The notes beneath the pieces are model-generated. The model saw only the letters and a program-made list of their open reading frames with translations, ran no database searches and had not been told where the DNA came from. This document shows, piece after piece, positions 56,501 to 64,000 of a stretch of DNA of 64,000 nt (position 1 is the first letter of the stretch; each line of letters opens with the position of its first letter). A program made the position numbers and the translations under genes. This DNA comes from Gastranaerophilus sp944325835 (lineage in GTDB: Bacteria; Cyanobacteriota; Vampirovibrionia; Gastranaerophilales; Gastranaerophilaceae), in contig OZ007029.1 of the NCBI GenBank assembly GCA_963931575.1, forward strand, positions 124,001 through 188,000, in the 5' to 3' direction.

Positions 56501-59345
56501 CCCGTAGTGCTGCAATCTTCTCCGGCTCAAATTGGGCAATGTTTAGCAAGTTTCGTACTGATAATGACTTGTTCCCAAATGAGAATAAATCATTTTTTAA
56601 TGCTCCGGAGCTTTCTTTTGTTTTTTCATAATTATTAACAAAGTCGACAAGTAAACTCCGCTTTTCAGGACTAATATTAATAAATCCTTTCATAGTGTCC
56701 TCATTAAGACCGTCGAGTTTTGAAATGGACGCTATAAAGTTTGTAAATTCTCCAATATCAGCAATATCAGCTTCTGCCAAAGCCTTAAAGCTATTTATTA
56801 TATCAGCGTTTTCGTTTTCGGCTTTGCAGGTTTTGACAATTTCCAGCGCTTTGGCTAATTTTTCCGGTTCCATTTCAAGCATGGCTTCTATATCTTTATT
56901 TGAGATAAAGCTATACTTACCTGACAAACTCATCGCTTCTAAGATAATATTTGACTGCTTAAGCTCAGGATTATAGCCGCCATAAACTATAAAATTGATA
57001 ATATTCCTCCGGCTGAATTTGGAACTTTCCAGTTTATCCAGGATGAATTCGGCATTATCAGGAAATTTTTTCAGAACTGAAAGAATAGATCTGTAATAAT
57101 CGTTAGAGAGATTTTGTTCATCTTTCAGTAATTCTTTTAATCTCTGTTCTTGTTGAACAAAATTAGTTTTTGTTTCAGGTTTACCTGAAATCTCCTGGTG
57201 GCTGGCATGGCTTTGGGATACTACAGACGGGTTGTCTGCTATATGTGGAGTTTCGCCCCCCCCCCGTGATGAAGTTTCAATTTGCATAGCAAAATCCGCA
57301 GGATTAACTGCAACCTGACGCCCGTCAGGTGTAACCGCGATTGCCTGATGCTGTAATTCTGCTTCTCTGAACATTTGTTTGCTGGCTTGAATACCGGTAA
57401 ACGTCGAAACAATTATACCGATAACATTGCCTTCCGTCAGACTACCCGCGGTGTCGGAACTTTGAAGCACTCCCATCATAGCAAGATCTCCGGCCAGTGA
57501 GAGTGAAAAATCAGTAGATTTTTCAGCTACCAGTGCAACCCATGGCGAATAACCTTTTGATAAAAGGTTACTTGCAATTTGCGTCCCTTTTTGACCGGCA
57601 TATCCTCCGATAGCAAATCCTGCCAAATCCATAGCCAGAGCTTTAGATAATTCTTTAACCTCCTCGGATTGAACATGATCTCTCGAAAGCGCATCAGTAA
57701 AACCTAAAATATTTTTGGCAGCCATACCTGTCAGGGCGACTTTTCCACCAAATCCAACCAGCGGAACGCATCCGGTTACACCGCCAATGACCATTAAGCC
57801 CATGCCTGCCATTGAAACTCCGCCGCTGTAGACTTGAATTGCAGTATAGTTATCGTCCTCCATGGCTTTAGCCAACTCAGAACTGCTAACTGTCCCCATC
57901 GCAGCCGTATTGGCTTTTTCATGGGCTTTTATGTAGGTGTCAATGTCTTTACCGCCTAAAATTTTATCCAGAGTCGCTTTTTGTTCCTGCTGTCCGAAGC
58001 GCAGTATAGTATTAATTGCTCTGTTTTTATCTTTGTCACCCGGGAATGCAGCCATATCGAGGCTAATCTGATTGTGTTCATTCTGTAAAACTATTATTGG
58101 AAGCCCTGATTTTTTTATCGCAAGTTCCAGATTCTTTTTTGCCGCATTTGTGTCAGGAGAATTTGCATAATAATTTTGATAGAGTGAAATCAATTCATTT
58201 AATCGTTTATTCGCGTCCGGTTCCGGAGGCACATAAACCGTCCCGTACATACCGCCGCTGCTTACCGGTCTTGTCGCATCGCTGTAGGCATCAAGCATCT
58301 GTCCGGCAGCTGTTGCAAATTGGTTATATTTGTTAAATGCGCCAGTCGCAACATTTAACTCTCCTTTTTTCTGTGCCAGTTCTTCTAATAATTCTTCTGA
58401 AAATTCTGTTCCGCGTTCGAGTTTGTAAACCTCTTCAAAAGTCATTGGCTCAAGGGTGTCATAATCGTTTTGAACGGTCATTCCTTTTATAAATTTAACA
58501 TTTGATTCAAGAGGTACTTCCTTTTGAAGCTCTTTTTGAAACATTTTGTATAAATTTTCAAGGAAATCGTCTGTCTGCGCATCATCCATCATAATAAGTG
58601 AATGTTGCATTGACTTAATTCCAGCCATTGTCGGGATTTCGTTTATTCTTCTTTGAATAATACTATCCAGAAGCTTTTCAAACTCTTTACGTGATAAATT
58701 CCCTCTATAGAGGTCGATAAAGTCTATTCCGGATTTTTCATCCTTTTCAAAGACTCTTTTCATAATCATTTCCTTAAGGCGCAGCTTATTTTGTTCATAA
58801 TAATCTTTTCTGGTTAAAGTTCCTTCTTGTGCTTTTTGAAGATACCCGATACCATCAATTTGTCCGTTCAAGACTTCTCCGACATTTTTCTCTGAAAGTT
58901 CCGCGTCAAAAAATTCTTTTATGGAATCATAACCATCTGTAACCCAGCCTGCATCCTGCCGGCGGATTATCTCTATAGCATTTTGGACATCTTCGGAAAG
59001 GTATTGGATTGTTAAATTCTTGGCTTGTTCTTCTGTAAGTTCAATAGATTGTACTACCGGTTGTCGTGGTTTTTGAGGAGATTCGTCTTGAACTTCCAGT
59101 GTTAAGCCTTTACATCGGGATGTTGGATTAATTTCAAATGTAAAAATTCCGGAGCCTAAAAAATCTGTTTGGGTTCGGTTTGGATCAAGTGATGCAAAGC
59201 AAGGGTATAGCTCGCCGATTTTATCTCCCATATCCTTTTTCATGATAGAAAAAACGGCATCATCAGTTAGAACATAACCTAATTTATGCTCCTGACGATA
59301 CGAACTGATTGCATTCAATTGTTCAATCGTAAATTTTGAAGTCAT
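50574..59345 (-). CDS. Giant protein with HD domain and possible ART-like C-terminus
   Basis: 2923 residues, no signal peptide. The first 480 residues are helical. About 500-560 is Gly-rich and hydrophobic (MAGMGLMVIGGVTGC), which could insert in a membrane. Residue 694 sits in a ten-base G tract (57256-57265). About 730-2400 is a long helical array of loosely repeated units (ALADYPLEKLEKLFELTL; FAKCPDDKLDLMFEFAKL). An HD domain follows near 2420-2520 (GTHAYTVDIHTLKVLQYA, LSALVHDFGKKEG, VNNHHWFAAY). The last 330 residues contain HHSVQSTSLISFNNN and YGHRKFGFILDVD, which loosely recall an ADP-ribosyltransferase. Its job is unknown. The size, repeats and C-terminal enzyme-like parts would suit a large effector or scaffold. 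Confidence 0.65.
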   Translation of the reverse strand: MTSKFTIEQLNAISSYRQEHKLGYVLTDDAVFSIMKKDMGDKIGELYPCFASLDPNRTQTDFLGSGIFTFEINPTSRCKGLTLEVQDESPQKPRQPVVQSIELTEEQAKNLTIQYLSEDVQNAIEIIRRQDAGWVTDGYDSIKEFFDAELSEKNVGEVLNGQIDGIGYLQKAQEGTLTRKDYYEQNKLRLKEMIMKRVFEKDEKSGIDFIDLYRGNLSRKEFEKLLDSIIQRRINEIPTMAGIKSMQHSLIMMDDAQTDDFLENLYKMFQKELQKEVPLESNVKFIKGMTVQNDYDTLEPMTFEEVYKLERGTEFSEELLEELAQKKGELNVATGAFNKYNQFATAAGQMLDAYSDATRPVSSGGMYGTVYVPPEPDANKRLNELISLYQNYYANSPDTNAAKKNLELAIKKSGLPIIVLQNEHNQISLDMAAFPGDKDKNRAINTILRFGQQEQKATLDKILGGKDIDTYIKAHEKANTAAMGTVSSSELAKAMEDDNYTAIQVYSGGVSMAGMGLMVIGGVTGCVPLVGFGGKVALTGMAAKNILGFTDALSRDHVQSEEVKELSKALAMDLAGFAIGGYAGQKGTQIASNLLSKGYSPWVALVAEKSTDFSLSLAGDLAMMGVLQSSDTAGSLTEGNVIGIIVSTFTGIQASKQMFREAELQHQAIAVTPDGRQVAVNPADFAMQIETSSRGGGETPHIADNPSVVSQSHASHQEISGKPETKTNFVQQEQRLKELLKDEQNLSNDYYRSILSVLKKFPDNAEFILDKLESSKFSRRNIINFIVYGGYNPELKQSNIILEAMSLSGKYSFISNKDIEAMLEMEPEKLAKALEIVKTCKAENENADIINSFKALAEADIADIGEFTNFIASISKLDGLNEDTMKGFINISPEKRSLLVDFVNNYEKTKESSGALKNDLFSFGNKSLSVRNLLNIAQFEPEKIAALRDIYTIGSDSGENIYNYESLNALFNCSTEQIRMIEKFAQIRNSKGKYEFSSSGSIEALADYPLEKLEKLFELTLIKGSENEALYDSSDVLRFAKCPDDKLDLMFEFAKLKAQGLNKKEYAVYEFDFNELAAVEREKLEMLLELAQMKKDGELIFNYSDSLLSLCNQSSEKLREIVEFMRNHPDADKYEISKLRRKTLEQLQVLNGKTIDTSKLDPKQLELEENFNNVFEENSMLDAEIIREACTKTDGTLDEGAIKILMDLAPEQRYNFGGHGTDFIINAVKSFRNADGIVDIARYQKLKTLIQDYCTKVPLLQEDTNMTFDAMYSLARRSGEDADKAIEQALNFISTINNPDIAYDALSIVKDLDGGVNELKNIIDKYSENIAAGRISRQDLNKYKELSMLSGEKEGLSSARFLGLLNFAETVNDYSEFSRLIKCINPEVMDDSGKIFEFAQIIRNIFVKNYDIQTILRDLETVPRQIDIDALKMLSETYKSGGEKIYSHDIQDLLKDINETNFSVFTKILEKFNGKNDITFGFTSVPAQDNHVKIRDLQEFIAKIKTPEDAEIVSFILDSNKGISYSQYGHNMELPDAANIINNAKKYPNLTNWIKSYNIEDGVNLLIHDWDSSGIERYISQMNAEQRNFCAQLAAIKNPNDQQLLHIGTVNDSHFEIFKNIPPEKYDSVLQLGAKLYDASMLFTVLKDLTPEQTAKFTEFIDKGFAPDKYDEIIQILRSEEIFGNKEVYDKLLAQIDSVETYSMNIETIRDIVCHPYNEKGFNYIMDNLKNEDFVTPEALINYISLDSKNIDNLEYLKTSSNLIATPEFLSEILAGMDKSKMIVFNEMVNELKTHNDNFSYDMENLSKMMRSNEDMDSATALNFQKLYRMYDENGNHIIPATSLFDLAKNNEIAEKILGQRASDVKKLNLTDYKVPEGAVKNLAENMPDEFKVILYNNNGEFTEKEYLDLLKKLNENEYLRDALAEFEQTGTINLNVFSNKEVALALLNNDPQLLGIIKSSPELIHNNPGSVKQNLYMVNELLDEQLNRYKDFVTTNPGLLPPTVTVESFLKEIDKYIHGEEQSAMMFKLANIYGAKNIKTCIAKMDPKTFDSGLGILLQYSETDFAPLFTKIFAMKDVGEAEFELIMRVANFTDTRGTHSYGNTDDVKLLEQDFGEILEKIVANGKFDKQAFFEDVYQGLLSANVRGFDPMTPDQLKIIADSDFISNPNIKPQDWAEFTKFAPEVRKIISSLLENSSFDNIKKILSLSDDNSNALAGMSFSDKMKMLDIVDSIKKEDIDALEKAGYNINNAIMKVVKALSLEKKFIQTSPAKQQAFLKGIIANNNPRAEYLLKNTDFTTEEFANGIPLKYPRSKFVFDIEKAMAGLTPVEQSNVLKYFDIYKTEQGFEGIPVIPKNSDIKLTAAEKSAADKLAGFIEEFTTKNEAMVKEPELKSLLDSLVQGLPEFTTIVGKAQHGTHAYTVDIHTLKVLQYAMNEPGYDKLSDKDKTILKLSALVHDFGKKEGVVDEGHAVLSSEHVNGILAKFNMPDSIKYRIIELVNNHHWFAAYNKGEMSSETMAALCRNPEDFEISKILAKADLLGVNDEFYLRVTNTANREEFDTFTADKFSYIDKKLTELRQKANIILDTQILNSGAKFPVVKTSISGEETELPVLNLTDENITDLAPYGFAPGTTKDNARFTVHMTPNELLAQESTPMNTFNILSATPTHHSVQSTSLISFNNNRTYGHRKFGFILDVDQSNISTANPGNVGSGTSKTLDDFTHRLFESYSDRTWVKSEFQKALKRKNIEISEEQYGTLAKYLYSKKYGTQIYSEYVNENASPEMISGNTGFTKELYAEYVSPKTTPERKAEIFDLCVASKTYVIRQDGTVGIEYASRTGGNVPDDGALRIKAKDLRDALESSRDELFQGLEHSEIVSMTPRVRGLIARVSRIEDCPQAFLKFAKENKLPIILIGYRNPAGVKN
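57256..57265 (-). repeat. Ten-base poly-G tract inside the giant gene
   Basis: Ten C on the plus strand encode Gly-Gly-Gly in SSRGGGETPH on the minus strand. Loss or gain of one base would stop translation after about residue 694, giving a short form. Such tracts are typical of slipped-strand phase variation. Confidence 0.85.
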
Positions 59346-59469
59346 CCACTACAATCCTTTACCGATAATAATTATGTTAATAATTTCGGTAAAAACCTTT
59401 TTCAACTTTAGGGTATTTTGCGATTTGTAACAAACAATGTAAAAAATAGCATTGGGTCTTTAAAGTATA

Positions 59470-59511
59470 TGACCAATAGTCATTGACTTCAAGTCATTAA
59501 TGTGTTATAAT
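59470..59511 (+). promoter_or_regulatory. TetR gene promoter with tandem TGAC-N5-GTCA operators
   Basis: TTGACT (59483-59488) and TATAAT (59506-59511) with a 17-bp spacer. Two dyads, TGACCAATAGTCA (59470-59482) and TGACTTCAAGTCA (59484-59496), overlap the -35. They are probable autorepression sites for the TetR protein. Confidence 0.75.
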
Positions 59512-59533
59512 GTTTTATAATCAGGAATATTTT

Positions 59534-60127
59534 ATGAACAAAAGACAAAAATCTGCAGCAGAAACAAAACGAAAACTTATATCAGCTGGCTTGGAACTTA
59601 TTAAAGAAAAAGGCTTTGATGCAATTAATGTTGAAGATATTACAAAAAAAGCCGGGGTTGCAAAAGGAACATTCTATGTTTATTTCAAACACAAAGAAGA
59701 TATTGTTATGGAAATAAGCAGAACACCGTTTGGGGAAATCGCAGATGAACTCGAACAAATGGAAAATGTTGAATTGTTTGAAAAACTGAGGCATTATTTT
59801 CGTAGATTTATGGAACAGGTTGAATTTTGCGGAATTCAAATCTGCCGTGAATGGATAAGAAATGTAATTGATCCGAATAATGTACCGGAAACAATGGACA
59901 GCAAAAAGTGGTTCTATGATTACGAAATGCTTGAACGTATCCTGAAAAACTCAGAGGAACTTAAAGAAGATACTCCTGTTGAGTTATTAACCCACATTAT
60001 AATCAGCGAACTTTACGGAATGATGCTAAGCTGGTGTATGTCAGACGGAAAATTTGAGCCGTTAGGCTGGACAGACAGATTTTGCGATGTTCAACTTAAG
60101 GCAATATTTAAGCCTTATTTGAAATAA
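59534..60127 (+). CDS. TetR/AcrR-family regulator
   Basis: 197 residues from the ATG at 59534 (AGGAAT upstream). N-terminal HTH: RKLISAGLELIKEKGFDAINV then ITKKAGVAKGTFYVYFKHKEDIV, diagnostic for TetR. The ligand domain (about 70-197) is unrecognised. It leads an operon with two aldo/keto reductases, so it probably senses a carbonyl or oxidative stress signal and represses the set through the dyads at its promoter. Confidence 0.92.
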   Translation: MNKRQKSAAETKRKLISAGLELIKEKGFDAINVEDITKKAGVAKGTFYVYFKHKEDIVMEISRTPFGEIADELEQMENVELFEKLRHYFRRFMEQVEFCGIQICREWIRNVIDPNNVPETMDSKKWFYDYEMLERILKNSEELKEDTPVELLTHIIISELYGMMLSWCMSDGKFEPLGWTDRFCDVQLKAIFKPYLK

Positions 60128-60140
60128 AGGAGAATTGCTT

Positions 60141-61160
60141 ATGAAATACAGAAAACTAAGAGATATAGAAGTATCTGCTGTTGGTATCGGTTGTATGGGA
60201 TTTTCTCACGGTTACGGCGCAATCCCGACAGAAGAAGAATCTATAAGACTTATGCACAAAGCTTATGATTTAGGCTGCACACTTTTTGATACGGCAGAAG
60301 CTTACGGCCCTTATACAAACGAAACTCTTGTAGGCAAAGCGGTTAAGCCTTTCAGAGATAAAATTATTTTAACTACAAAGTTTGTTCCTGTATTCCAGCC
60401 AGGGCAGGAAATTCCGGAAGGAAAACTCAGCAAAAAAGGTATAACTAACGCTCTAAACGATTCTTTAAAAAGATTGCAGACCGATTACATTGACATCTAT
60501 TATGAACACAGGGTTCCTTTAGACAGTAATGTAGAAGAAGTTGCCGGCTGGATGGGCGAATTTATTAAAGAAGGTAAAATCCGCGCCTGGGGACAGTCAC
60601 AGTCGACACCCGAACAGATTAAAAAAGCCCATGCAATTACTCCATTAACTGCCATTCAAAGCGAATATTCAATGATGGAGAGAATGTTTGAAAAAGATGT
60701 TATACCTCTTTGCAAAGAACTTAATATCGGTTTTGTTGCATTTTCACCTATGGCAAGTGGCTTTTTGAGCGGGAAATATAACAAAAATACTCAATACAAA
60801 GGCGATGATGTAAGACGTGTAATCACAAGATTTGCACCAGAAAACGTTGTGAAAAATCAGCCACTTTTGGATTTGTTGCATGAAGTTGCAGACAAAAAAG
60901 GTATTACACCTGCTCAAATTTCTTTAGCATGGATGCTTCATAAATATCCTCATGTTGTACCAATTCCGGGTATGCGAAAAGATGAAAGGGTAATAGAAAA
61001 TCTAGGAGCTGCAGATGTTATTTTAACCAACGAAGAATTTAACAACATTGAAAAAGAATTAAATAAAATCACAATCTACGGCAACCGGACAGATGAAGAT
61101 ATTCACAAACTCGGAACTGTTAAGTCAATGGATTATAAAGGTGAAATTGTAGAAAATTAA
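60141..61160 (+). CDS. Aldo/keto reductase, YhdN/YakC type
   Basis: 339 residues, an NADPH-dependent (alpha/beta)8-barrel reductase. Catalytic residues follow family order: FDTAEAYG (Asp, Tyr), ILTTKF (Lys), YYEHRV (His). AFSPMASGFLSGKY and the C-terminal VPIPGMRKDERV bind cofactor. It resembles the AKR13-like group. It lies 13 bases after the TetR gene; the ATG at 60141 follows AAAGGAG. Substrate unknown. Confidence 0.92.
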   Translation: MKYRKLRDIEVSAVGIGCMGFSHGYGAIPTEEESIRLMHKAYDLGCTLFDTAEAYGPYTNETLVGKAVKPFRDKIILTTKFVPVFQPGQEIPEGKLSKKGITNALNDSLKRLQTDYIDIYYEHRVPLDSNVEEVAGWMGEFIKEGKIRAWGQSQSTPEQIKKAHAITPLTAIQSEYSMMERMFEKDVIPLCKELNIGFVAFSPMASGFLSGKYNKNTQYKGDDVRRVITRFAPENVVKNQPLLDLLHEVADKKGITPAQISLAWMLHKYPHVVPIPGMRKDERVIENLGAADVILTNEEFNNIEKELNKITIYGNRTDEDIHKLGTVKSMDYKGEIVEN

Positions 61161-61172
61161 AGGGAAATAAAT

Positions 61173-62009
61173 ATGCAGACAGTAAAATTAAACAACGGTG
61201 TAGAAATGCCAATTTTAGGTTACGGGGTTTTTCTTGTTGACCCGAAAGAATGTGAAAGATGTGTAACTGATGCTATTGACGTTGGTTACAGAATGATTGA
61301 TACAGCACAGGCTTATTACAATGAAGAAGGTGTCGGTGCTGCAATAAAAAAATCAGGAATAAAAAGAGAGGAATTTTTTCTTGTGACAAAAGTCTGGATA
61401 ACAAATTCCGGTGAAGAAAAAGCTGCAAAATCTATTGACGAATCTTTGCAAAAATTACAAACGGATTATGTAGATTTACTCTTAATCCACCAGCCGTTTG
61501 GTGATTATTACGGAACCTATAGAGCTATGGTAAAAGCCTATAAAGAGGGAAAGACAAGAGCAATCGGCGTCAGCAACTTTTTCCCTGACAGATTTGTTGA
61601 TTTGTACAATTTTGTTGAAATTAAGCCGATGGTTAACCAGATGGAAACCCATGTATTCCAGCAGGAAAAAACTTTGTGTAAATATATGGATAAATACGGT
61701 ACGCAGCTTATGTCATGGAGCCCTATGGCAAGAGGCGAAAATAATTTCTTTAATAATGAAGTTTTGAAATCAATTGGAGATAAATACAATAAAACAGTTG
61801 CACAGGTTGCACTGAGATTTTTAACACAGGAAAATGTCATTGTTATTCCAAAATCTACGCACAAAGAAAGAATGAAAGAAAACTTTGAAATATTTGACTT
61901 TGAACTCTCAAACGAAGATATGAACACTTTAAGAGCCTTAGACAAAGGCGAAAGCATCTTTGTAAACCACTACGATCCTGAGTTTGTGCAGAGTATTATA
62001 AACTATTAA
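61173..62009 (+). CDS. Aldo/keto reductase, 2,5-diketo-D-gluconate reductase type
   Basis: 278 residues, AKR5-type short form. MPILGYGVFLVDPKE, RMIDTAQAYYNEEGVG (Asp, Tyr), VTKVW (Lys), LLLIHQPFGDYYG (His), IGVSNFFPDRF and the cofactor-binding VIPKSTHKERM are all in place. It is 12 bases after the previous reductase, third in the TetR operon. It probably reduces small aldehydes or methylglyoxal-like substrates. The 230 bp that follow hold no gene. Confidence 0.92.
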   Translation: MQTVKLNNGVEMPILGYGVFLVDPKECERCVTDAIDVGYRMIDTAQAYYNEEGVGAAIKKSGIKREEFFLVTKVWITNSGEEKAAKSIDESLQKLQTDYVDLLLIHQPFGDYYGTYRAMVKAYKEGKTRAIGVSNFFPDRFVDLYNFVEIKPMVNQMETHVFQQEKTLCKYMDKYGTQLMSWSPMARGENNFFNNEVLKSIGDKYNKTVAQVALRFLTQENVIVIPKSTHKERMKENFEIFDFELSNEDMNTLRALDKGESIFVNHYDPEFVQSIINY

Positions 62010-62239
62010 AAATCAAAAGTTAAAATTATTGTAAAGAAACACATTAAATGACTATTTGTAACAGCTATAATGAGTATTTGATTTTATATAAATTACTATT
62101 GTTTCTTATTAGTTTTCTATAAACTGTAAATCTTTATATTTTATTATGTTGAAATAATGAAGAAAAAACTAAAAAGAATTAATCAAATTGATTTAATTAT
62201 AAAATTCTCAACGCAATATTTATTATGGTAATAAAAAGG

Positions 62240-63508
62240 TTATTTGTGATATTGGGCATCTTTATCCTTTAAAGCAATTAATATAGGATTTAACCAATAA
62301 CAATTTACATCTTCATAAGGATTATTTATTTGATTTATAGCATAAGCTTCGCATTCAATATTTTTCGTATCAAAAGATATTGTCATAATATGCTCATATT
62401 TTTTACTAATCATATTTAATGACAATAATGTAGTACTTGCATGTTTAATACGTTTACTATAAGGTTTCTGAAAATTTTTAATCTGTTCAATCGGATAATA
62501 ATAATTTTCACCAACAAAGTATATAACTCTTATACTACTTTCCCTTACCATTTTTTCTACTTGTCTTGATTTCTTATAAAAAGTTGTTTTTATTGTTGAA
62601 ATAAACGGAATATAAGAAACAGTATTATCGTTATAAACAACAATAAATGTTGGCATAATATCTTTATTTTGAACTTTAAATATTGTGCAATGCATTAAAG
62701 CATAAAACTTAAAAAGTTGCATATCACTATTTATAATATCTTTCCCAATAGGTAAATTTGCATCAATTGGAATACGTATATTTGACATAAAAATCGGATG
62801 TCCATTTTTATCATAAGAACCCATTTCGATTTGCTGTCCCCATATAATTTCATTATTTTCTATTGTATAATCCCAAGAAAATGTAAAATCTTTTAAAAAT
62901 ATTTCTGTTTTGAGTTCCTTAATCTTTTCGATTATATTTGTACATTTTGAACAGTCGCATGGATAATCTGCTATAACCGCATTAATAAACTTATCCATTG
63001 TCTTGATTCCATTTTTAATTTTTGAATATATATCTATTTCACTTCCATTTTCTTTAAATAAGATATCAATACTAAAGTAAATATCAGTGTTTGTATTATA
63101 TTTTATTAAGTATGTTTTAATAACTTGTTCTAATGTCTCTAAAGGAATATCGTTATCTATATTCAGTCTGCTATCAACTATTTTTCCACAGAAATCTGAA
63201 AGATATGCATATACAGAAATTTCTTTTTCTAGTTTAAACGGGTATTCTTTAACAGTTTCGTTTCTTTTATCAATAAACCATCTTAGATTATTATCATTTA
63301 AGAATTCTTCTTGTTTTATTCTATAATATTCCTTTAATTCGTTAGTATTAAAACTTTTTTGCATAACAAATGTTATATTCCTAAATTCCGCAAAAAAATT
63401 ATCTATTGCTGGAATACTTTCAAAAATATCTTTTGCAATACTAAGAGAATTCAAACTATTTAATGCATTATAGTACTTTTGTAACATTGGATAGATTATG
63501 TCAGGCAT
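62240..63508 (-). CDS. AT-rich hypothetical protein
   Basis: 422 residues, no recognised domain. A CDCSKC cluster near residue 200 could bind zinc. The body is rich in Ile, Asn, Lys and Tyr with very AT-rich codons, unlike genes to its left, which suggests transfer. No membrane segment is seen. The start overlaps the stop of the upstream gene by one base (TAATG), so the two are coupled. Confidence 0.6.
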   Translation of the reverse strand: MPDIIYPMLQKYYNALNSLNSLSIAKDIFESIPAIDNFFAEFRNITFVMQKSFNTNELKEYYRIKQEEFLNDNNLRWFIDKRNETVKEYPFKLEKEISVYAYLSDFCGKIVDSRLNIDNDIPLETLEQVIKTYLIKYNTNTDIYFSIDILFKENGSEIDIYSKIKNGIKTMDKFINAVIADYPCDCSKCTNIIEKIKELKTEIFLKDFTFSWDYTIENNEIIWGQQIEMGSYDKNGHPIFMSNIRIPIDANLPIGKDIINSDMQLFKFYALMHCTIFKVQNKDIMPTFIVVYNDNTVSYIPFISTIKTTFYKKSRQVEKMVRESSIRVIYFVGENYYYPIEQIKNFQKPYSKRIKHASTTLLSLNMISKKYEHIMTISFDTKNIECEAYAINQINNPYEDVNCYWLNPILIALKDKDAQYHK

Positions 63509-64000
63509 TATATATTCTCCATCTTTTGGATAAAATAAGAAGGGAATGTCATAAAAATAGGTCTAAGTCTTTCTCTATTATCATGAAGATATTTTTTTAT
63601 AATATGTTGTTTCATAAATTGTTCAGGAATTTTAGTTAGATAAATACTCATTGTTTGAGCAATAGTTCTGTCATTAAATCCAAGTTCATATAGTAAGATT
63701 TCTAATTTTGAAGATAAACCATATTTAAATCTTTTTTGTATTAATTTTAAATTTTCAATCATCCTTGTAATATCCGAATCGCAATTAATGCTTTGCAAAA
63801 GCTCAATTATGGAACCAATAAATAAACTTCCATCATAGGCAAGTGTATTTTCACAAAATTCAACAATATCATCTATTTGATATTCGAATGTTCTTTCTTT
63901 AGTTTCTCTCATTATATTCTTTTCGATTAAATATTCTAGTATCTTATAATATGGTTTACTGTTAAGCCACATCTTAATTATATTTTTAACCTCACTTTGT
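63508..64000 (-). CDS. AT-rich hypothetical protein (partial, runs off the window)
   Basis: The frame stays open from 63972 (MWLNSKPYY) to the window edge, so the real start may lie outside. At least 154 residues, helical, with FNDRTIAQTMSIYLTKI and FMKQHIIKKYLHDNRERLRP. No domain recognised. Coupled to the next gene by a 1-base overlap. Base composition suggests the same foreign origin as its partner, perhaps part of a larger system beyond the window. Confidence 0.6.
   Translation of the reverse strand, partial: QSEVKNIIKMWLNSKPYYKILEYLIEKNIMRETKERTFEYQIDDIVEFCENTLAYDGSLFIGSIIELLQSINCDSDITRMIENLKLIQKRFKYGLSSKLEILLYELGFNDRTIAQTMSIYLTKIPEQFMKQHIIKKYLHDNRERLRPIFMTFPSYFIQKMENI

Overview
The window looks like a low-GC, Gram-negative chromosome segment from a gut Gastranaerophilales-type organism (Melainabacteria/Vampirovibrionia, the non-photosynthetic sister group of Cyanobacteria). 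This is inferred from four things: an autotransporter and TonB-like proteins (outer membrane); a pilin-like protein with the FTLVEVVIALTIIG start; a gamma-carbonic-anhydrase/CcmM-like protein; and several lineage-type hypothetical proteins whose N-termini carry a short N-F-x-G/SFK-like motif. No taxonomic marker such as 16S rRNA is present, so the assignment is an inference.

Layout. 1-3.7 kb: fabG, ferritin, an OmpR/PhoR-type two-component pair and tRNA-Pro. 3.7-10.2 kb: a Pmp-like autotransporter, larE with a truncated CbiM-like nickel permease, a broken ferredoxin-type aldo/keto reductase and a flavodoxin behind a MerR-type promoter. 10.2-18.1 kb: a HAD phosphatase and kinase-like pair, small lineage-specific proteins, tRNA-Ser, aroA and two GNAT-like paralogs. 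18.2-21.6 kb: a matrixin-like protease divergent from ybaB-recR-map. 21.9-31.4 kb: small proteins, glyS, hemW, a pilin-like protein, pepA, a PLP-enzyme-like protein, tRNA-Thr, a PPP-type phosphatase and a ferredoxin-nitroreductase. 31.7-40.7 kb: CcmM-like protein, tRNA-Leu with a tandem repeat array, a helicase-nuclease, two Xre regulators, an SGNH hydrolase, pnuC and an EamA exporter. 40.8-47.7 kb: a tight six-gene envelope operon (VirB10-like, vWA, FHA-like/TM and two TonB-C-like proteins) facing another vWA protein. 48-59.3 kb: a UvrA paralog and a 2923-codon gene with an HD domain and a 10-nt G tract. 59.5-62 kb: a TetR regulator with two aldo/keto reductases. 62.2-64 kb: two AT-rich genes of unknown function.

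The most striking signal is not a gene. Eleven copies (A-K) of a modular palindromic element of 115-357 bp are scattered through the window. They share the ends TGTCCGAGAAAG and GGAGAACTGCTTT. A terminal stem changes in compensatory fashion between copies (GACTCGC/GCGAGTC, GTTTCGC/GCGAAAC, GGCTCGC/GCGAGCC). A second hairpin module (CTCTGCCGAG ... CGAGAGG), also covarying, is nested in the longer copies and appears independently in a tandem array beside tRNA-Leu. Three copies are identical over 115 bp, so the family has probably moved recently. One copy splits the aldo/keto reductase, one has replaced the 5' end of the permease gene, one sits in the leader of the pilin-like gene, one supplies the pnuC C-terminus, and several lie directly before start codons, in two cases downstream of a good promoter. 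No transposase is present in the window.
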